Counted from the first letter of the stretch, positions 9,722-18,156 are shown. The stretch is DNA of 64,000 bases from Streptomyces sp. NRRL S-646 (GCF_000720765.1 NZ_JODC01000009.1:124001-188000), one strand, 5' to 3'. Program-made: numbers and translations. The notes: generated by a model from the sequence alone, not told the origin.

Positions 9722-10311
9722 TCGGGGAAGGCTACCTCCCGGCGCAGAAAGGCCAGTTGAGCCTTCTTCTCGGGCAGGTACACGTCCGGGATGTCGATCT
9801 CGGGCAGCACGACCACCGGCCCGGCCTCGAACCCCTGCCGCAGGAAACGAGCGATCGCCTTCTCGTTCCGCACATCGGGATCGACGACGATCCGGCGCCG
9901 GTCCAGGCCTTTCAGCACGTACGACGCGATGACCCCGAACAGCACCGCCGACCAGCCGGGCCGCGCACCGTCCGGGCCGGCGGGCGCGAGCAGGACATGG
10001 ATGCCGAGGTCGCCGCCCTGCACCTCGTAACACTCACTCACACGGTCGGCCTCCGGCTCGTACGTCTGGAGCAGTGCGGCCGGCGTGCCGTCCTTGAGCA
10101 GCAGGAAGGCATGATGGGTGGCGAGGGTGTCCATGTGGGCGTAGATCCCGGCCACTTGGTCCCGGCCGAGGCCGTTCATGCCCCAGAAGACTGCACGCTC
10201 CTCGGCGGCCCAGCGGTGGACGACCTCCGCGTCTGCGTGCGGGTCGAGGGGACGGATACGGACGGTGCCGAAACCGTCGACGCTCTGCTCGTGGACGTAC
10301 ACGTCAGTCAT
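9718..10311 (-). CDS. GNAT acetyltransferase, AlcB/IucB/DesC siderophore type
   Basis: A 197-residue acyltransferase. The block AVFWGMNG, then GIHVLLAP, RIVVDPDVRNEKAIARFLRQ and a final KKAQLAFLRREVAF are hallmarks of the AlcB/MbtK branch, which acylates N-hydroxylysine or N-hydroxycadaverine in hydroxamate siderophores. It overlaps the acylase gene by 8 bases and the cupin gene by 4. No monooxygenase or NIS synthetase lies nearby, so it probably modifies a siderophore or precursor made elsewhere. The iron box at 12474 supports iron control. Confidence 0.85.
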   Translation of the reverse strand: MTDVYVHEQSVDGFGTVRIRPLDPHADAEVVHRWAAEERAVFWGMNGLGRDQVAGIYAHMDTLATHHAFLLLKDGTPAALLQTYEPEADRVSECYEVQGGDLGIHVLLAPAGPDGARPGWSAVLFGVIASYVLKGLDRRRIVVDPDVRNEKAIARFLRQGFEAGPVVVLPEIDIPDVYLPEKKAQLAFLRREVAFPE

Positions 10312-12454
10312 CGGTTTCCTTCTGCAGGCGGGTGAAGTCGGTGACGACCGGGAGCAGTTCCCCCCTGAGCCACAAGGGAAGTTGGTCGTCGTGGTGGGGC
10401 GAGCCCGGGACACCGGACGCGCCGAAGGGGACGACCCACAGGCTGTCCTCGCGCCGGGCCAGATCCCACACGTAGCGGGCGGCGGGCCCGCGCGCGGCCA
10501 GATCCGTCACCCCCGGCACGGCGGAGGTGCACAGCACGCAGTCGTGGTCGCCGGACAGACCCGGCCCGTCGTACGGCGTCCCGGTGAGCGCCCGCCAGGG
10601 AGCGAGCCGGTGAGTGTCACCCCAGGTGCCGGCGGGCGGCTCGGCGGCCACCTCCTCCACGGCCGCCCGCACTGCGTCCGCCCGGTCGACGCCGTGCAAC
10701 TCCGCGGCGCGCAGCAGGTGTTCGAGGGCGAAGCCGACGCGCGGGAGCAGGGCGAGCCAGGGGAGGAAGACCTCGGGGCAGTCGGGCGGAGCGGAGAGCG
10801 CGGCGAAGGAAGGGTGTGCCGCGAGTTGCCTTACGACCGCGCCGCGCACCGCCGCGTAGACGGCCGCGTCGGTGCTGCTCGCATCCATGCGGCGGTCCCA
10901 GCGCAGAAGGCGGTCGCGGAGGGCGGCGGCCTCGGGGGAGAGGTCTTCGAGGGCGGCCAGATGCTCCAGCAGGGGTGCGGCAGAGGCGAGATGGGTGTCC
11001 GTGTGGATCGCCGGCATGTCGCCGGCCGACCACTGCTCCTTCTCCGACAGGAGCGCGGCGATCCGCTCGGCGCGGTGGGGCGGGGCGAACTCGACGCCGA
11101 GCGGGGTCGCGAGGCCGCGCTGGTTGGCCATCACGGCGACGGAGCCGGTGAGTTCGGCGGCCCTCGGCATCTCGTGCCAGCCTTGCCACTCATGACCGGG
11201 CTCCCAGGCCGGGACCAGCCGAAGCCGATTGGCCTCGGCACGCACCGGCACCCGCCCCGCGACGCGGTGCAGCAGACCACCTTCGGTGTCGGCGGCCTGA
11301 ACGACGTTGACGGGCTCGGCCCACAGATCAACAGCACGATCCACGTCGGCGACCCGCCGGGCCCGCAGGAGAGGCAGAAGGGCACTGAAGCCAAGATCAC
11401 CGGTGACACGGGGCGGATAACGAAGGGCAAGCCCTTCAGTCCGTCCGGCGTTTGAGGACGAGGCCCCTTCAGGGCCGAACGTGGGCCTGCGGGCGGAGCC
11501 CCCAGGGACGGGAAGGGACGGGGCGGCGGGGGCGAAGAAAATCCCCCCGGCGATCACCGGCCCCCGCTCGGTCTCGATCACCTCGGCCTCGACCGCCTCC
11601 TCCCCCGCGACCTCCACGGTCTCTGTGTGCCGGGACACCCGCCGCCACACCCCGTCCGGCCCGAGGGCCTCCACCCCCGCCGCCGCACCCCGCAGCCGCT
11701 CCCGGTACAGGTCCTGGTAGTCGGCCATGGCGTTGGTGATCGCCCAGGCGACCGTGCCGGTGTGGCCGAAGTGGGCGATGCCGGGAACACCCGGCACGGC
11801 GAGACCGACCACGTCGAAGTCCGGGCAGGAGAGGTGGATCTGCTGGTAGACGCCGGGGTCCTCGATGAACCGGTGCGGGTCGCCCGCGATCACGGCGTGA
11901 CCGGTCGTGGTCCGCGCCCCGCCGACCAGCCAGCCGTTGCTGCCGGAGCTGCCGGGCCCGTCGGCGGCGAACAGGCCGACGGCCTCCTCGCCCAGGTGCG
12001 CCGCGGCCTCCTCGCGCCACAGCTTGGCCGGGAACCCGGCGAACAGGATGTGCGTGGCGAGCCAGATACCGAGCGGGGTCCAGGGCTCCCAGCGCCCCGG
12101 GGCGAGACCGACGACGTCGAACTCGGGGGCCGTAGGACCGCTGTCCAGTCCGTCGTTGACCCCGTCGACGTACGCGCGTACCCAGTCCGCCGTCTCGGGG
12201 TCCCGTTCCTCCAGGGCCGCCCAGCAGCTCCGTGCGGTGTCGTCGAGGCGGGCCCGCCGGGCGAACAGGTCCCAGGGCAGCGCCTCGGGGCCGAGGAAGG
12301 ACGCCGAGGTGCCCTGCGCACGGTGCCGCCCGTCCTCCAGCTGCCATGCGCGGTCGCGGGCGGTGACCAGGCCCTGCGCGCGGGCGAGTTCGCGGGCGCT
12401 GCCGGCACGCAGGTGCGGGATGCCCCACGCGTCACGGTAGATCTCGGTCGTCAC
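10304..12454 (-). CDS. Penicillin-acylase family Ntn hydrolase
   Basis: A 716-residue precursor. After an N-terminal alpha chain, SSGSNGWLVGG carries the Ser of SNGW that should become the nucleophile and N-terminus of the beta chain after self-cleavage. The HTGTVAWAITNAMADYQD block is also typical. No clear export signal is seen: the protein begins with GTG and TTEIYRDAWGIPHLRA, so it may be cytoplasmic. About 38 residues near 304-341 are encoded by an inserted Streptomyces repeat (see separate entry). Family members cleave amide-linked acyl chains; the closest functional parallel in iron biology is PvdQ. The substrate is inference, based on the iron box and the AlcB-type partner. Confidence 0.87.
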   Translation of the reverse strand: MTTEIYRDAWGIPHLRAGSARELARAQGLVTARDRAWQLEDGRHRAQGTSASFLGPEALPWDLFARRARLDDTARSCWAALEERDPETADWVRAYVDGVNDGLDSGPTAPEFDVVGLAPGRWEPWTPLGIWLATHILFAGFPAKLWREEAAAHLGEEAVGLFAADGPGSSGSNGWLVGGARTTTGHAVIAGDPHRFIEDPGVYQQIHLSCPDFDVVGLAVPGVPGIAHFGHTGTVAWAITNAMADYQDLYRERLRGAAAGVEALGPDGVWRRVSRHTETVEVAGEEAVEAEVIETERGPVIAGGIFFAPAAPSLPVPGGSARRPTFGPEGASSSNAGRTEGLALRYPPRVTGDLGFSALLPLLRARRVADVDRAVDLWAEPVNVVQAADTEGGLLHRVAGRVPVRAEANRLRLVPAWEPGHEWQGWHEMPRAAELTGSVAVMANQRGLATPLGVEFAPPHRAERIAALLSEKEQWSAGDMPAIHTDTHLASAAPLLEHLAALEDLSPEAAALRDRLLRWDRRMDASSTDAAVYAAVRGAVVRQLAAHPSFAALSAPPDCPEVFLPWLALLPRVGFALEHLLRAAELHGVDRADAVRAAVEEVAAEPPAGTWGDTHRLAPWRALTGTPYDGPGLSGDHDCVLCTSAVPGVTDLAARGPAARYVWDLARREDSLWVVPFGASGVPGSPHHDDQLPLWLRGELLPVVTDFTRLQKETDD
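11432..11545 (-). repeat. Streptomyces GC-rich repeat lodged inside the acylase gene
   Basis: On the minus strand the stretch runs TTCTTCGCCCCCGCC ... GGGGGCTCCGCCC ... CCTCGTCCTCAAACGCCGGA, a sequence I know as a common intergenic Streptomyces repeat (the reverse of GGCGTTTGAGGACGAGG). Here it reads through in frame as FFAPAAPSLPVPGGSA...SSNAGRTEG between the conserved RGPVIAGG and LALRYPPRVTGD of the enzyme. Edges are approximate. Confidence 0.75.
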
Positions 12455-12473
12455 GCTGCAACCCCCTGCATCG

Positions 12474-12492
12474 TTAGGCAAGCCTTGCCTTA
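12474..12492. promoter_or_regulatory. Iron box (DmdR1/IdeR-type operator)
   Basis: TTAGGCAAGCCTTGCCTTA is a 19-bp near-palindrome differing from its own reverse complement at three positions, and matches the DmdR/IdeR consensus TTAGGTTAGGCTAACCTAA at most conserved positions. It lies 20-38 bases before the acylase start, where a repressor would block the promoter. The divergent DNA-repair gene starts 53 bases on the other side and could also be affected. Confidence 0.82.
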
Positions 12493-12544
12493 GTAATTCG
12501 TGCTGGAATCGTACGCGAGGCGTGAAAGAGGGATGATCGGGGTC

Positions 12545-13138
12545 ATGGACGTCACCCTGCACCTCGCCCAGGACCCCAAGGCCGACGAGCTCCTCGGACG
12601 CTCGCCGCTCGCCGCCCTCGTCGGGATGCTCCTGGACCAGCAGGTCCCGATGGAATGGGCGTTCAAGGGGCCCCGGACGATCGCGGACCGGCTCGGCGCC
12701 GACGACCTGGACGCGCACGAGATCGCCGTGATGGATCCGGACGCCTTCGCCGCGCTCCTGTCCGAGAAGCCGGCCGTGCACCGCTACCCGGGGTCCATGG
12801 CCAAGCGCGTCCAGCAGCTGTGCCAGTACCTCGTCGAGCACTACGACGGCAACGCCGAGCTCGTCTGGAAGGACGTGGCCGACGGCCGTGAGCTCCTGAA
12901 GCGCCTGCAGGAGCTGCCCGGCTTCGGCAAGCAGAAGGCGCAGATCTTCCTCGCACTGCTGGGCAAGCAGCTCGACGTACGGCCCAAGGGCTGGCGGGAG
13001 GCCGCGGGCGGATACGGCGAGGCGAACTGCCACCGTTCCGTCGCCGACATCGAGGGACCCGAGTCGCTGGCCAAGGTCCGGGCGCACAAGCAGGAGATGA
13101 AGGCGGCCGCGAAGGCCGCGAAGGCCGCCGGGAAGTAG
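12545..13138 (+). CDS. HhH-GPD-type base excision DNA repair protein
   Basis: A 197-residue protein with a helix-hairpin-helix (LQELPGFGKQKAQIFLALLG, about residues 118-137) typical of the HhH-GPD DNA glycosylase superfamily. LLDQQVPMEWAFKGP near the N-terminus is the usual opening of the Streptomyces family. No iron-sulfur cysteines are seen. The C-terminus ends in a Lys/Ala-rich tail (KEMKAAAKAAKAAGK-like) that could bind DNA. The ATG at 12545 was preferred over an earlier ATG at 12533 whose ribosome site would be too close. Base specificity is not predictable. Confidence 0.85.
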   Translation: MDVTLHLAQDPKADELLGRSPLAALVGMLLDQQVPMEWAFKGPRTIADRLGADDLDAHEIAVMDPDAFAALLSEKPAVHRYPGSMAKRVQQLCQYLVEHYDGNAELVWKDVADGRELLKRLQELPGFGKQKAQIFLALLGKQLDVRPKGWREAAGGYGEANCHRSVADIEGPESLAKVRAHKQEMKAAAKAAKAAGK

Positions 13139-13219
13139 CGGAAGGCAGTCGGGGGACGGCCGTCAGCCGACCGGCTCCCACGGGTGGCGCGGCGCCCGCC
13201 ACGGGTCCAAGCATGGAAC

Positions 13220-13915
13220 ATGACCGAGCCATCGAACGGCTCCGCCGCGGGCCCGCAGTACGACGACCGCAAGGTGCACGCCGCCGGACGCGCGACCGGC
13301 CCGCATGAGCCGGAGCCCCCCCCTTCGAAGGCCCCCTGCACGCCCTCTCCCGCGCCGCCTGGCAGGTCGTCCTGCTCACCGGCGTCGCCTCCCTGGTCCT
13401 CGGCGTCCTGGTCCTGGTCTGGCCCGGCGCCTCCCTGCTCGCGGCCGGCGTCCTCTTCGGCGTCTACCTCCTGATCAGCGGCATCTTCCAGCTGGTCGCC
13501 GCCTTCGGCACACTCCCCCACGCTCGAACAACCTCGCGCGGGGGGGGACCCCCATGACGACGGCGCTGGCGTCCTCGCCTTCATCAGCGGCTCCCTGTCG
13601 ATCCTGCTGGGCCTGTTCTGTCTGCGCGGCCCAATGCGGTCGATCCTGCTGCTGGCCCTGTGGATCGGCATCGGCTGGCTCATCCGCGGAATCACCCAGA
13701 CCCTGGCCGCCGCCTCCGACAGCACCATGCCGGCCCGCGGCTGGCAGGTCTTCCTCGGGATCGTCACCTTCCTCGGCGGAATCGTGCTGATCGACTCGCC
13801 GTTCGAATCGGTCGCCGTCCTCACCCTGGTCGGCGGCATCTGGCTGGTCGCGGTCGGCGTGGTCGAGATCGTCACCGCGATCCGCATCCGGGGCCGGGTG
13901 CCACGCACCCTTTGA
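13220..13915 (+). pseudogene. HdeD/DUF308 membrane protein, two apparent frameshifts
   Basis: Reading from ATG 13220, the frame must change at a run of eight C (13316-13323; nine would restore it) to give WQVVLLTGVASLVLGVLV and further TM helices, then change back at a run of eight G (13540-13547; seven would restore it) into FISGSLSILLGLFCLRGP and the last TM helices. The composite is a normal-looking six-TM HdeD-family protein. The second slip sits in an inserted GC-rich repeat (13511-13552). Either a true pseudogene or two homopolymer miscounts; the second is at least as likely. Confidence 0.7.
13511..13552 (+). repeat. Palindromic Streptomyces mini-repeat inside the DUF308 gene
   Basis: ACTCCCCCACGCTCGA ... 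GCGGGGGGGGACCCCC has the same ends as the element at 21722-21759 in opposite orientation (CTCCCCCA at one side, GGGGGACCCCC at the other) but a different centre. It lies between two TM-coding halves of the gene, in what would be a loop. Confidence 0.6.
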
Positions 13916-13995
13916 GCCGCACCGGGTCCCCCGAACGGGCGGTTCTCGGCCCCGATCTGCTGAACGCGGGACAAACCGTGGGCAAATGACCTCCT

Positions 13996-14312
13996 GTGAG
14001 CACCGTACGAAGCCTGTCCCGCGGCCACGCCTGGCTGCGGACGCTCGTTCTGCTGCTCGCCCTACTGGTACCGGGCGCCCACGCAGAGGTGTACGCGGCA
14101 CCGTCCGCCGCCACGGAGATCGTCGAGTACGACGCCCTGGACGCGGCCCTGCGGCCGGCGGCCGACGCCCTGCACCGCACCGTCGTGGCCCTGCGCCCCG
14201 CCCCCCCCTGCAGGACCCGCCCCTCGACACCCCGGCGGACCGCCCCCTCCCCGCCCCGCCCCGGCCGCCGCACGCCCTGCAGACGCTGCGCTCCGTGGTC
14301 CTGCGCTGCTGA
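13996..14312 (+). pseudogene. Small secreted Streptomyces protein, one frameshift
   Basis: GTG 13996 begins a basic N-terminus and a signal peptide (WLRTLVLLLALLVPGAHAEV). After ALRPAPP the expected continuation (LQDPPLDTPADRPLPAPP ... TLRSVVLRC, stop at 14312) is in another frame; a ninth C in the eight-C run at 14201-14208 would join the two. Without it the frame runs on to 14493 and swallows the next small gene, which is unlikely. The mature protein would be a short Pro-rich secreted peptide of unknown role. Confidence 0.6.
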
Positions 14313-14370
14313 CAGACCCCGGCCCCCCGGAAAACGTCAGTCACCACGCAAGGAACCAAGGAACACAGCC

Positions 14371-14493
14371 ATGCCCACCGACCCGTACGCGGTCCTGCGC
14401 GCCCTGCTGCGCGCGGAAGCCGCACGCAACGCACCGAAACAGAATCTGAAGAAGCCGGAACCCGAGCAGCCCCGGAAGGAACGGGACCGCTGA
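14371..14493 (+). CDS. Conserved 40-residue basic/Pro-rich small protein
   Basis: MPTDPYAVLRALLRAEAARN starts 9 bases after AAGGAA-type ribosome sites and ends in Lys/Pro/Glu/Arg-rich sequence. It is directly followed by a strong hairpin, supporting a real short gene. No domain recognised and function unknown. Confidence 0.6.
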   Translation: MPTDPYAVLRALLRAEAARNAPKQNLKKPEPEQPRKERDR

Positions 14494-14498
14494 ATCCG

Positions 14499-14542
14499 CC
14501 GGCGGAGGCGGGCATTCCCCGTGGACCCACCGCCTCCGCCGG
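14499..14542 (+). terminator. Hairpin terminator
   Basis: CCGGCGGAGGCGG and CCGCCTCCGCCGG form a perfect 13-bp stem with an 18-base loop, 6 bases after the small gene. There is no T run, as is common in Streptomyces. Confidence 0.65.
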
Positions 14543-14675
14543 GCCGGCGCCCTCCGTCCACAGCCTGTGTGTAACACCCGTACGGATTGTTTGCCCCGGT
14601 TTGCAACTTCTTTTCGGCCTCCGCACTGCGTCGCCATGGCTGCGCCCGGAAGGTCTTGACCGGTAGGCTTTCCGT

Positions 14676-14972
14676 GTGATCTTCAAGCGCATCGGAAACG
14701 GCCGGCCGTACCCCGACCACGGCCGGGAAAGCACCCGGCAGTGGGCGGACGTCGCGCCGCGCCCGGTCCGCCTCGATCAGCTCGTCACCACCAAGGGACA
14801 GCTCGACCTGGAGACCCTCCTGGCCGAGGACTCGACCTTCTACGGCGACCTGTTCGCACACGTCGTCAAGTGGCAGGGCGACCTGTATCTCGAGGACGGC
14901 CTCCACCGCGCGGTGCGGGCCGCGCTGCAGCAGCGCCAGGTGCTGCACGCGCGCGTGCTCGAACTCGACTGA
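14676..14972 (+). CDS. Conserved 98-residue protein (sometimes labelled VapB-family)
   Basis: MIFKRIGNGRPYPDHGRE is the invariant start of a short Streptomyces core protein; LDQLVTTKGQLDLETLLAED and VKWQGDLYLEDGLHRAVRAAL are its conserved blocks. Public pipelines often call it a VapB-type antitoxin, but no toxin gene is adjacent here and it sits in core DNA, so I treat that label with caution. GTG start. Followed by the LytR_C membrane protein. Confidence 0.8.
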   Translation: MIFKRIGNGRPYPDHGRESTRQWADVAPRPVRLDQLVTTKGQLDLETLLAEDSTFYGDLFAHVVKWQGDLYLEDGLHRAVRAALQQRQVLHARVLELD

Positions 14973-15082
14973 CACGAGCCCGGCAGGCCTGCCGGTAACG
15001 GCTTGGCCCTTTCGGGTTCACCTGTGCGGCCTCGAATGATCATCTAGTAGGCATCGCCGCCCGGGCGCACTACGCTGCGCTC

Positions 15083-15721
15083 ATGAGCATGCTGACCCCC
15101 CCGGGCATGGGCGGCAAGTACCGGATCACGGGGGACAAATACCCACGGATGCGCAGGCGCCGGCGCGGCAGGCTCGGGGTCGCCCTGGTGGCCTCCGTCG
15201 CCGCGCTCGGCCTGGTCGGCTGGGGCACGCTGCAGCTCATCGACCTCTTCACCGGTGGCGGCGAGAAGGCTTCGGCGGCCGGCCCCAAGGCGGACTGCGC
15301 GACCAAGGTGAGCCCGTCGGCCGACACGAAGAGGCCGGCCCTCCCCAAGCCCGGCACGATCACGGTCAACGTCTACAACGCCACGCCCCGCAGCGGTCTG
15401 GCCAAGAGCACGGCGGACGAGCTGAAGAAGCGCGGCTTCAAGATCGGCGATGTGGGCAACGCGTCCAAGGAGTTCGACAAGAAGGTCAAGGGCACCGGCA
15501 TACTGCTCGGCCCGCCTTCCGCCCTGAACAGTTCACTTCCGGTGCTCGCCACGCAGCTCGCCGGCGCGGAGAAGCGAGCGGACGCCCGCAAGGGCACGGA
15601 CGTCGACCTGATCCTCGGCACGGCCTTCAAGGACCTCACGAGCAAGGCCGACGCCGACAAAGCGCTGGGCGTATTGGCCAATCCCAGCCCGGCGCCCGCT
15701 TCGTCAAAGAAGAGCTGCTGA
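15083..15721 (+). CDS. LytR C-terminal domain membrane protein
   Basis: A 212-residue protein: short cytoplasmic Arg-rich segment (RMRRRRRGR), one TM helix (about residues 31-53), an extracellular linker and a LytR_C domain (ITVNVYNATPRSGLAKSTADELKKRGFKI). This domain usually caps LytR-CpsA-Psr enzymes that attach polymers to the wall, but the catalytic LCP domain is absent, so the protein may help such enzymes. It ends in SKKSC. Monocistronic, convergent with upp. Confidence 0.85.
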   Translation: MSMLTPPGMGGKYRITGDKYPRMRRRRRGRLGVALVASVAALGLVGWGTLQLIDLFTGGGEKASAAGPKADCATKVSPSADTKRPALPKPGTITVNVYNATPRSGLAKSTADELKKRGFKIGDVGNASKEFDKKVKGTGILLGPPSALNSSLPVLATQLAGAEKRADARKGTDVDLILGTAFKDLTSKADADKALGVLANPSPAPASSKKSC

Positions 15722-15732
15722 ACCGCCGGTAA

Positions 15733-15790
15733 GGGGCGCGGGGCTGTGTCGATATGCGGCTCCGCCGCGTGGGCGCGACAAGCCACAACG
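15733..15790. repeat. Streptomyces intergenic repeat, copy 1
   Basis: GGGGCGCGGGGCTGTGTCGA followed by TGCGGCTCCGCCGCGTG; the same sequence recurs at 27571-27628 with a few changes. The inner CGGCTCCGCCG forms a small hairpin. It lies between convergent genes. Confidence 0.8.
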
Positions 15791-15848
15791 GAACCGCAGC
15801 CGCAAGAAATCCGCACCCCTACGGCGAATAGGCGCTCTGCAGGCCCCC

Positions 15849-16484
15849 CTACTCAGCCGCCCCGTAGAGGCGATCCCCCGCGTCCCCGAGCCCCGGCACG
15901 ATGTACCCGTGCTCGTTGAGCCGCTCGTCGACGGCCGCCGTCACCACCGTCACCGGCGTACCCGCCAGCTCGCGTTCCATGAGCTCGACCCCCTCGGGGG
16001 CCGCAAGAAGCACCACCGCGGTCACATCATCCGCACCGCGCTTGATCAGCTCCTGGATCGCTGCGACCAGCGTGCCACCCGTGGCCAGCATCGGGTCCAG
16101 GACGTACACCTGCCGCCCGGAGAGGTCCTCGGGCATGCGGGAGGCGTACGTGGACGCCTGCAGCGTCTCCTCGTTGCGGATCATGCCGAGGAAGCCCACC
16201 TCGGCGGTGGGCAGCAGCCGGACCATGCCGTCGAGCATGCCGAGGCCTGCCCGCAGGATCGGCACCACCAGGGGGCGCGGGCGGGCGAGCTTGACGCCGG
16301 TGGTCGAGGAGACCGGCGTCGTGATGTCGACCTGTTCGGTGCGCACGTCACGCGTGGCCTCGTAGGCGAGCAGGGTGACCAGCTCGTCGGCGAGACGGCG
16401 GAAGGTCGCGGAGTCGGTGCGCTGGTCGCGCAGCGTGGTGAGCTTGTGGGCGACCAGGGGGTGGTCGACGACGTGGAGACGCAT
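15849..16484 (-). CDS. upp: Uracil phosphoribosyltransferase
   Basis: A 211-residue salvage enzyme making UMP from uracil and PRPP. The family start [20 protein letters not shown], the [13 protein letters not shown] substrate loop, the PRPP motif [13 protein letters not shown] and the uracil-binding [16 protein letters not shown] end are all complete. Convergent with the LytR_C gene; the intergenic repeat at 15733 lies between them. Length is normal for the family. Confidence 0.97.
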   Translation of the reverse strand: MRLHVVDHPLVAHKLTTLRDQRTDSATFRRLADELVTLLAYEATRDVRTEQVDITTPVSSTTGVKLARPRPLVVPILRAGLGMLDGMVRLLPTAEVGFLGMIRNEETLQASTYASRMPEDLSGRQVYVLDPMLATGGTLVAAIQELIKRGADDVTAVVLLAAPEGVELMERELAGTPVTVVTAAVDERLNEHGYIVPGLGDAGDRLYGAAE

Positions 16485-16635
16485 GCCCTAACAGTAACCG
16501 CGCCTCCGTGAGGCCCACCCGTCTCCCACCACCGCCCTGCTCGAGAGGGCTTCGCCCTCGCCCCTTGGATCCAAGCTGGCATCAAACCGCCCATCAGAGG
16601 GAAAGTGGGAGGACGTACCGGGGGGTGGTGTGCCT

Positions 16636-16830
16636 ATGCCTGACCTGCCTGAGCGTGAAACCCGCCAGGACTCGCCGTCGGCCGAGACCGACGCCGAGCG
16701 CCGGCGCCGCAGGGCCCAGTTCCTGCGTGACCTCGCCGAAGCCCGTGAGCTGCGGGACCGTGTGCAGCCCCGGCGCGCCAAGACCGCACGGCTGCGCCAC
16801 GCCATGCGCATGCGCACCTTCCGCTGGTAG
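16636..16830 (+). CDS. Small basic conserved hypothetical protein (64 aa)
   Basis: MPDLPERETRQDSPSAETDA leads into an Arg-rich helix (ERRRRRAQFLRDLAEARELRDRV) and ends RLRHAMRMRTFRW. Strong helical, highly charged character could suit nucleic-acid or protein binding; function unknown. A GTG two codons earlier (16630) is an alternative start. Divergent from upp. Confidence 0.7.
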   Translation: MPDLPERETRQDSPSAETDAERRRRRAQFLRDLAEARELRDRVQPRRAKTARLRHAMRMRTFRW

Positions 16831-17070
16831 CCGCGGTCCGACGCGGGACGCGCCTGAGGGCAACCCGTTGCGTGCACACGCCGATCGCCGCGTACGATCC
16901 CGCTCGTGGCCGATCAAAGACGGCAGACACAGGGTGTCGAAGACGTCCCCTGAACGCCTTGTTTCTGCCACGATTCCGAGTGGGTGGGGCTCGGAGCACA
17001 GCTCTCCCCGCCCTGAGCCCCGCCGGGGGGACCTCCAACCGGCACGCCTAAGACCAGTGGGAGAGTCACG

Positions 17071-17598
17071 GTGTACTTCGCCGCACTGCTCGCGCGCACC
17101 GAAGACGGGTGGGAAGCGAGCGACACAGAGCTCGACGATGTGGAAACCCTGTCGGATCTGGCCGATCTCGCCCGGGAAGCCTCGACCGAGGACGACACGG
17201 TGCTCATCCTGATCGAACAGGAAGAAACCTGGTTCGGCGTCGTCCGCGTCGACGGCGAGGACGACCCTCGTATCTACGTCTCGGACGCCGCAGCCGCCGC
17301 CCGCAGCAGCTACGGCGAGATCCTGCTCACCGACGAACTGCTCGGAAGGGAGCCCGGCGACGACGACGCCGACCTGGACTCCCTCGACCTCGACGGCACC
17401 GAGGACGGTGAGGACGAGGAGGACGGCGACGAGGACACGCCGTCCGCCGAGTCCGTGCCGCACAGCCCCGTCGGCGACCCCGAGATCCTCGACGACCTCG
17501 GTGTCAGCGCCAAGGAGCTGCGCACCCTGGACGAGGACGCCCTGAACACGATCGCCGAGGCCCTGGGCGCCTCGGAGGTCCTGGAGACCGTCCGCTGA
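17071..17598 (+). CDS. tRNA adenosine deaminase-associated protein
   Basis: A 175-residue acidic protein opening MYFAALLARTEDGWEASDTE with a GTG start. The central part is Asp/Glu-rich and low-complexity (about residues 95-125). The C-terminal LDDLGVSAKELRTLDEDALN resembles a small helical domain. Actinobacterial proteins of this family are named for constant adjacency to tadA, which follows immediately here; a chaperone or regulator role is inference. Confidence 0.85.
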   Translation: MYFAALLARTEDGWEASDTELDDVETLSDLADLAREASTEDDTVLILIEQEETWFGVVRVDGEDDPRIYVSDAAAAARSSYGEILLTDELLGREPGDDDADLDSLDLDGTEDGEDEEDGDEDTPSAESVPHSPVGDPEILDDLGVSAKELRTLDEDALNTIAEALGASEVLETVR

Positions 17599-17657
17599 CC
17601 GCTGCAGCGCCCACAGGAGGCACCCCCGACCCGGTCCGCGACCGCTGGCGGGCCGCG

Positions 17658-18083
17658 ATGCGGCTCGCCCTGGACGAGGCCGGGCGGGCCGGCGCCGACG
17701 TGCCCGTGGGCGCCGTCGTGCTGGCCTCGGACGGTACGACCGTGCTCGGGGCCGGACACAACGAGCGCGAGGCCACCGGCGATCCGACGGCGCACGCCGA
17801 GGTCCTCGCCATCCGCCGGGCGGCGGCCGACCTCGGGGAGTGGCGGCTGTCCGGCTGCACCCTGGTCGTCACGCTGGAGCCCTGCACGATGTGCGCGGGC
17901 GCGCTCGTGCAGTCCCGCGTGGACCGTGTCGTCTACGGCGCCCGCGACGAGAAGGCCGGCGCGGCCGGCTCGCTGTGGGACGTCGTACGCGACCGGAGGC
18001 TCAACCACCGCCCCGAGGTGATCGAGGGCGTACTCGCCGAGGACTGCGCCCGAATCCTCACCGAATTCTTCCGCTCCCACTGA
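17658..18083 (+). CDS. tadA: tRNA-specific adenosine deaminase (A34 to I34)
   Basis: Zinc-dependent deaminase that makes inosine at the wobble base of tRNA-Arg(ACG). HAEVLAIRRAA holds the zinc His and catalytic Glu, and LEPCTMCAGA the two zinc Cys. The 141-residue ATG form is reported, but the TadA first helix normally begins earlier, and in-frame sequence (DPVRDRWRAAM) extends upstream to a CTG at 17595 that overlaps the previous gene's stop. The real start may therefore be 17595. Its substrate tRNA-Arg(ACG) gene is also in this window, at 57986. Confidence 0.93.
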   Translation: MRLALDEAGRAGADVPVGAVVLASDGTTVLGAGHNEREATGDPTAHAEVLAIRRAAADLGEWRLSGCTLVVTLEPCTMCAGALVQSRVDRVVYGARDEKAGAAGSLWDVVRDRRLNHRPEVIEGVLAEDCARILTEFFRSH

Positions 18084-18156
18084 AGACCGGACCCTGAACA
18101 CCGACCCCCGAATACCGATTTCAGAGCACTGCCCGGCGTGCTGTAAGGTCTCCCTC

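Noticed and set aside
8490..12454. Beta-lactam biosynthesis or degradation cluster
   Set aside because: The acylase family name suggests it, but no beta-lactam genes are present, and the iron box and AlcB-type partner point elsewhere.
14676..14972. Toxin-antitoxin pair
   Set aside because: The protein is sometimes labelled VapB, but no PIN-type toxin gene lies next to it.
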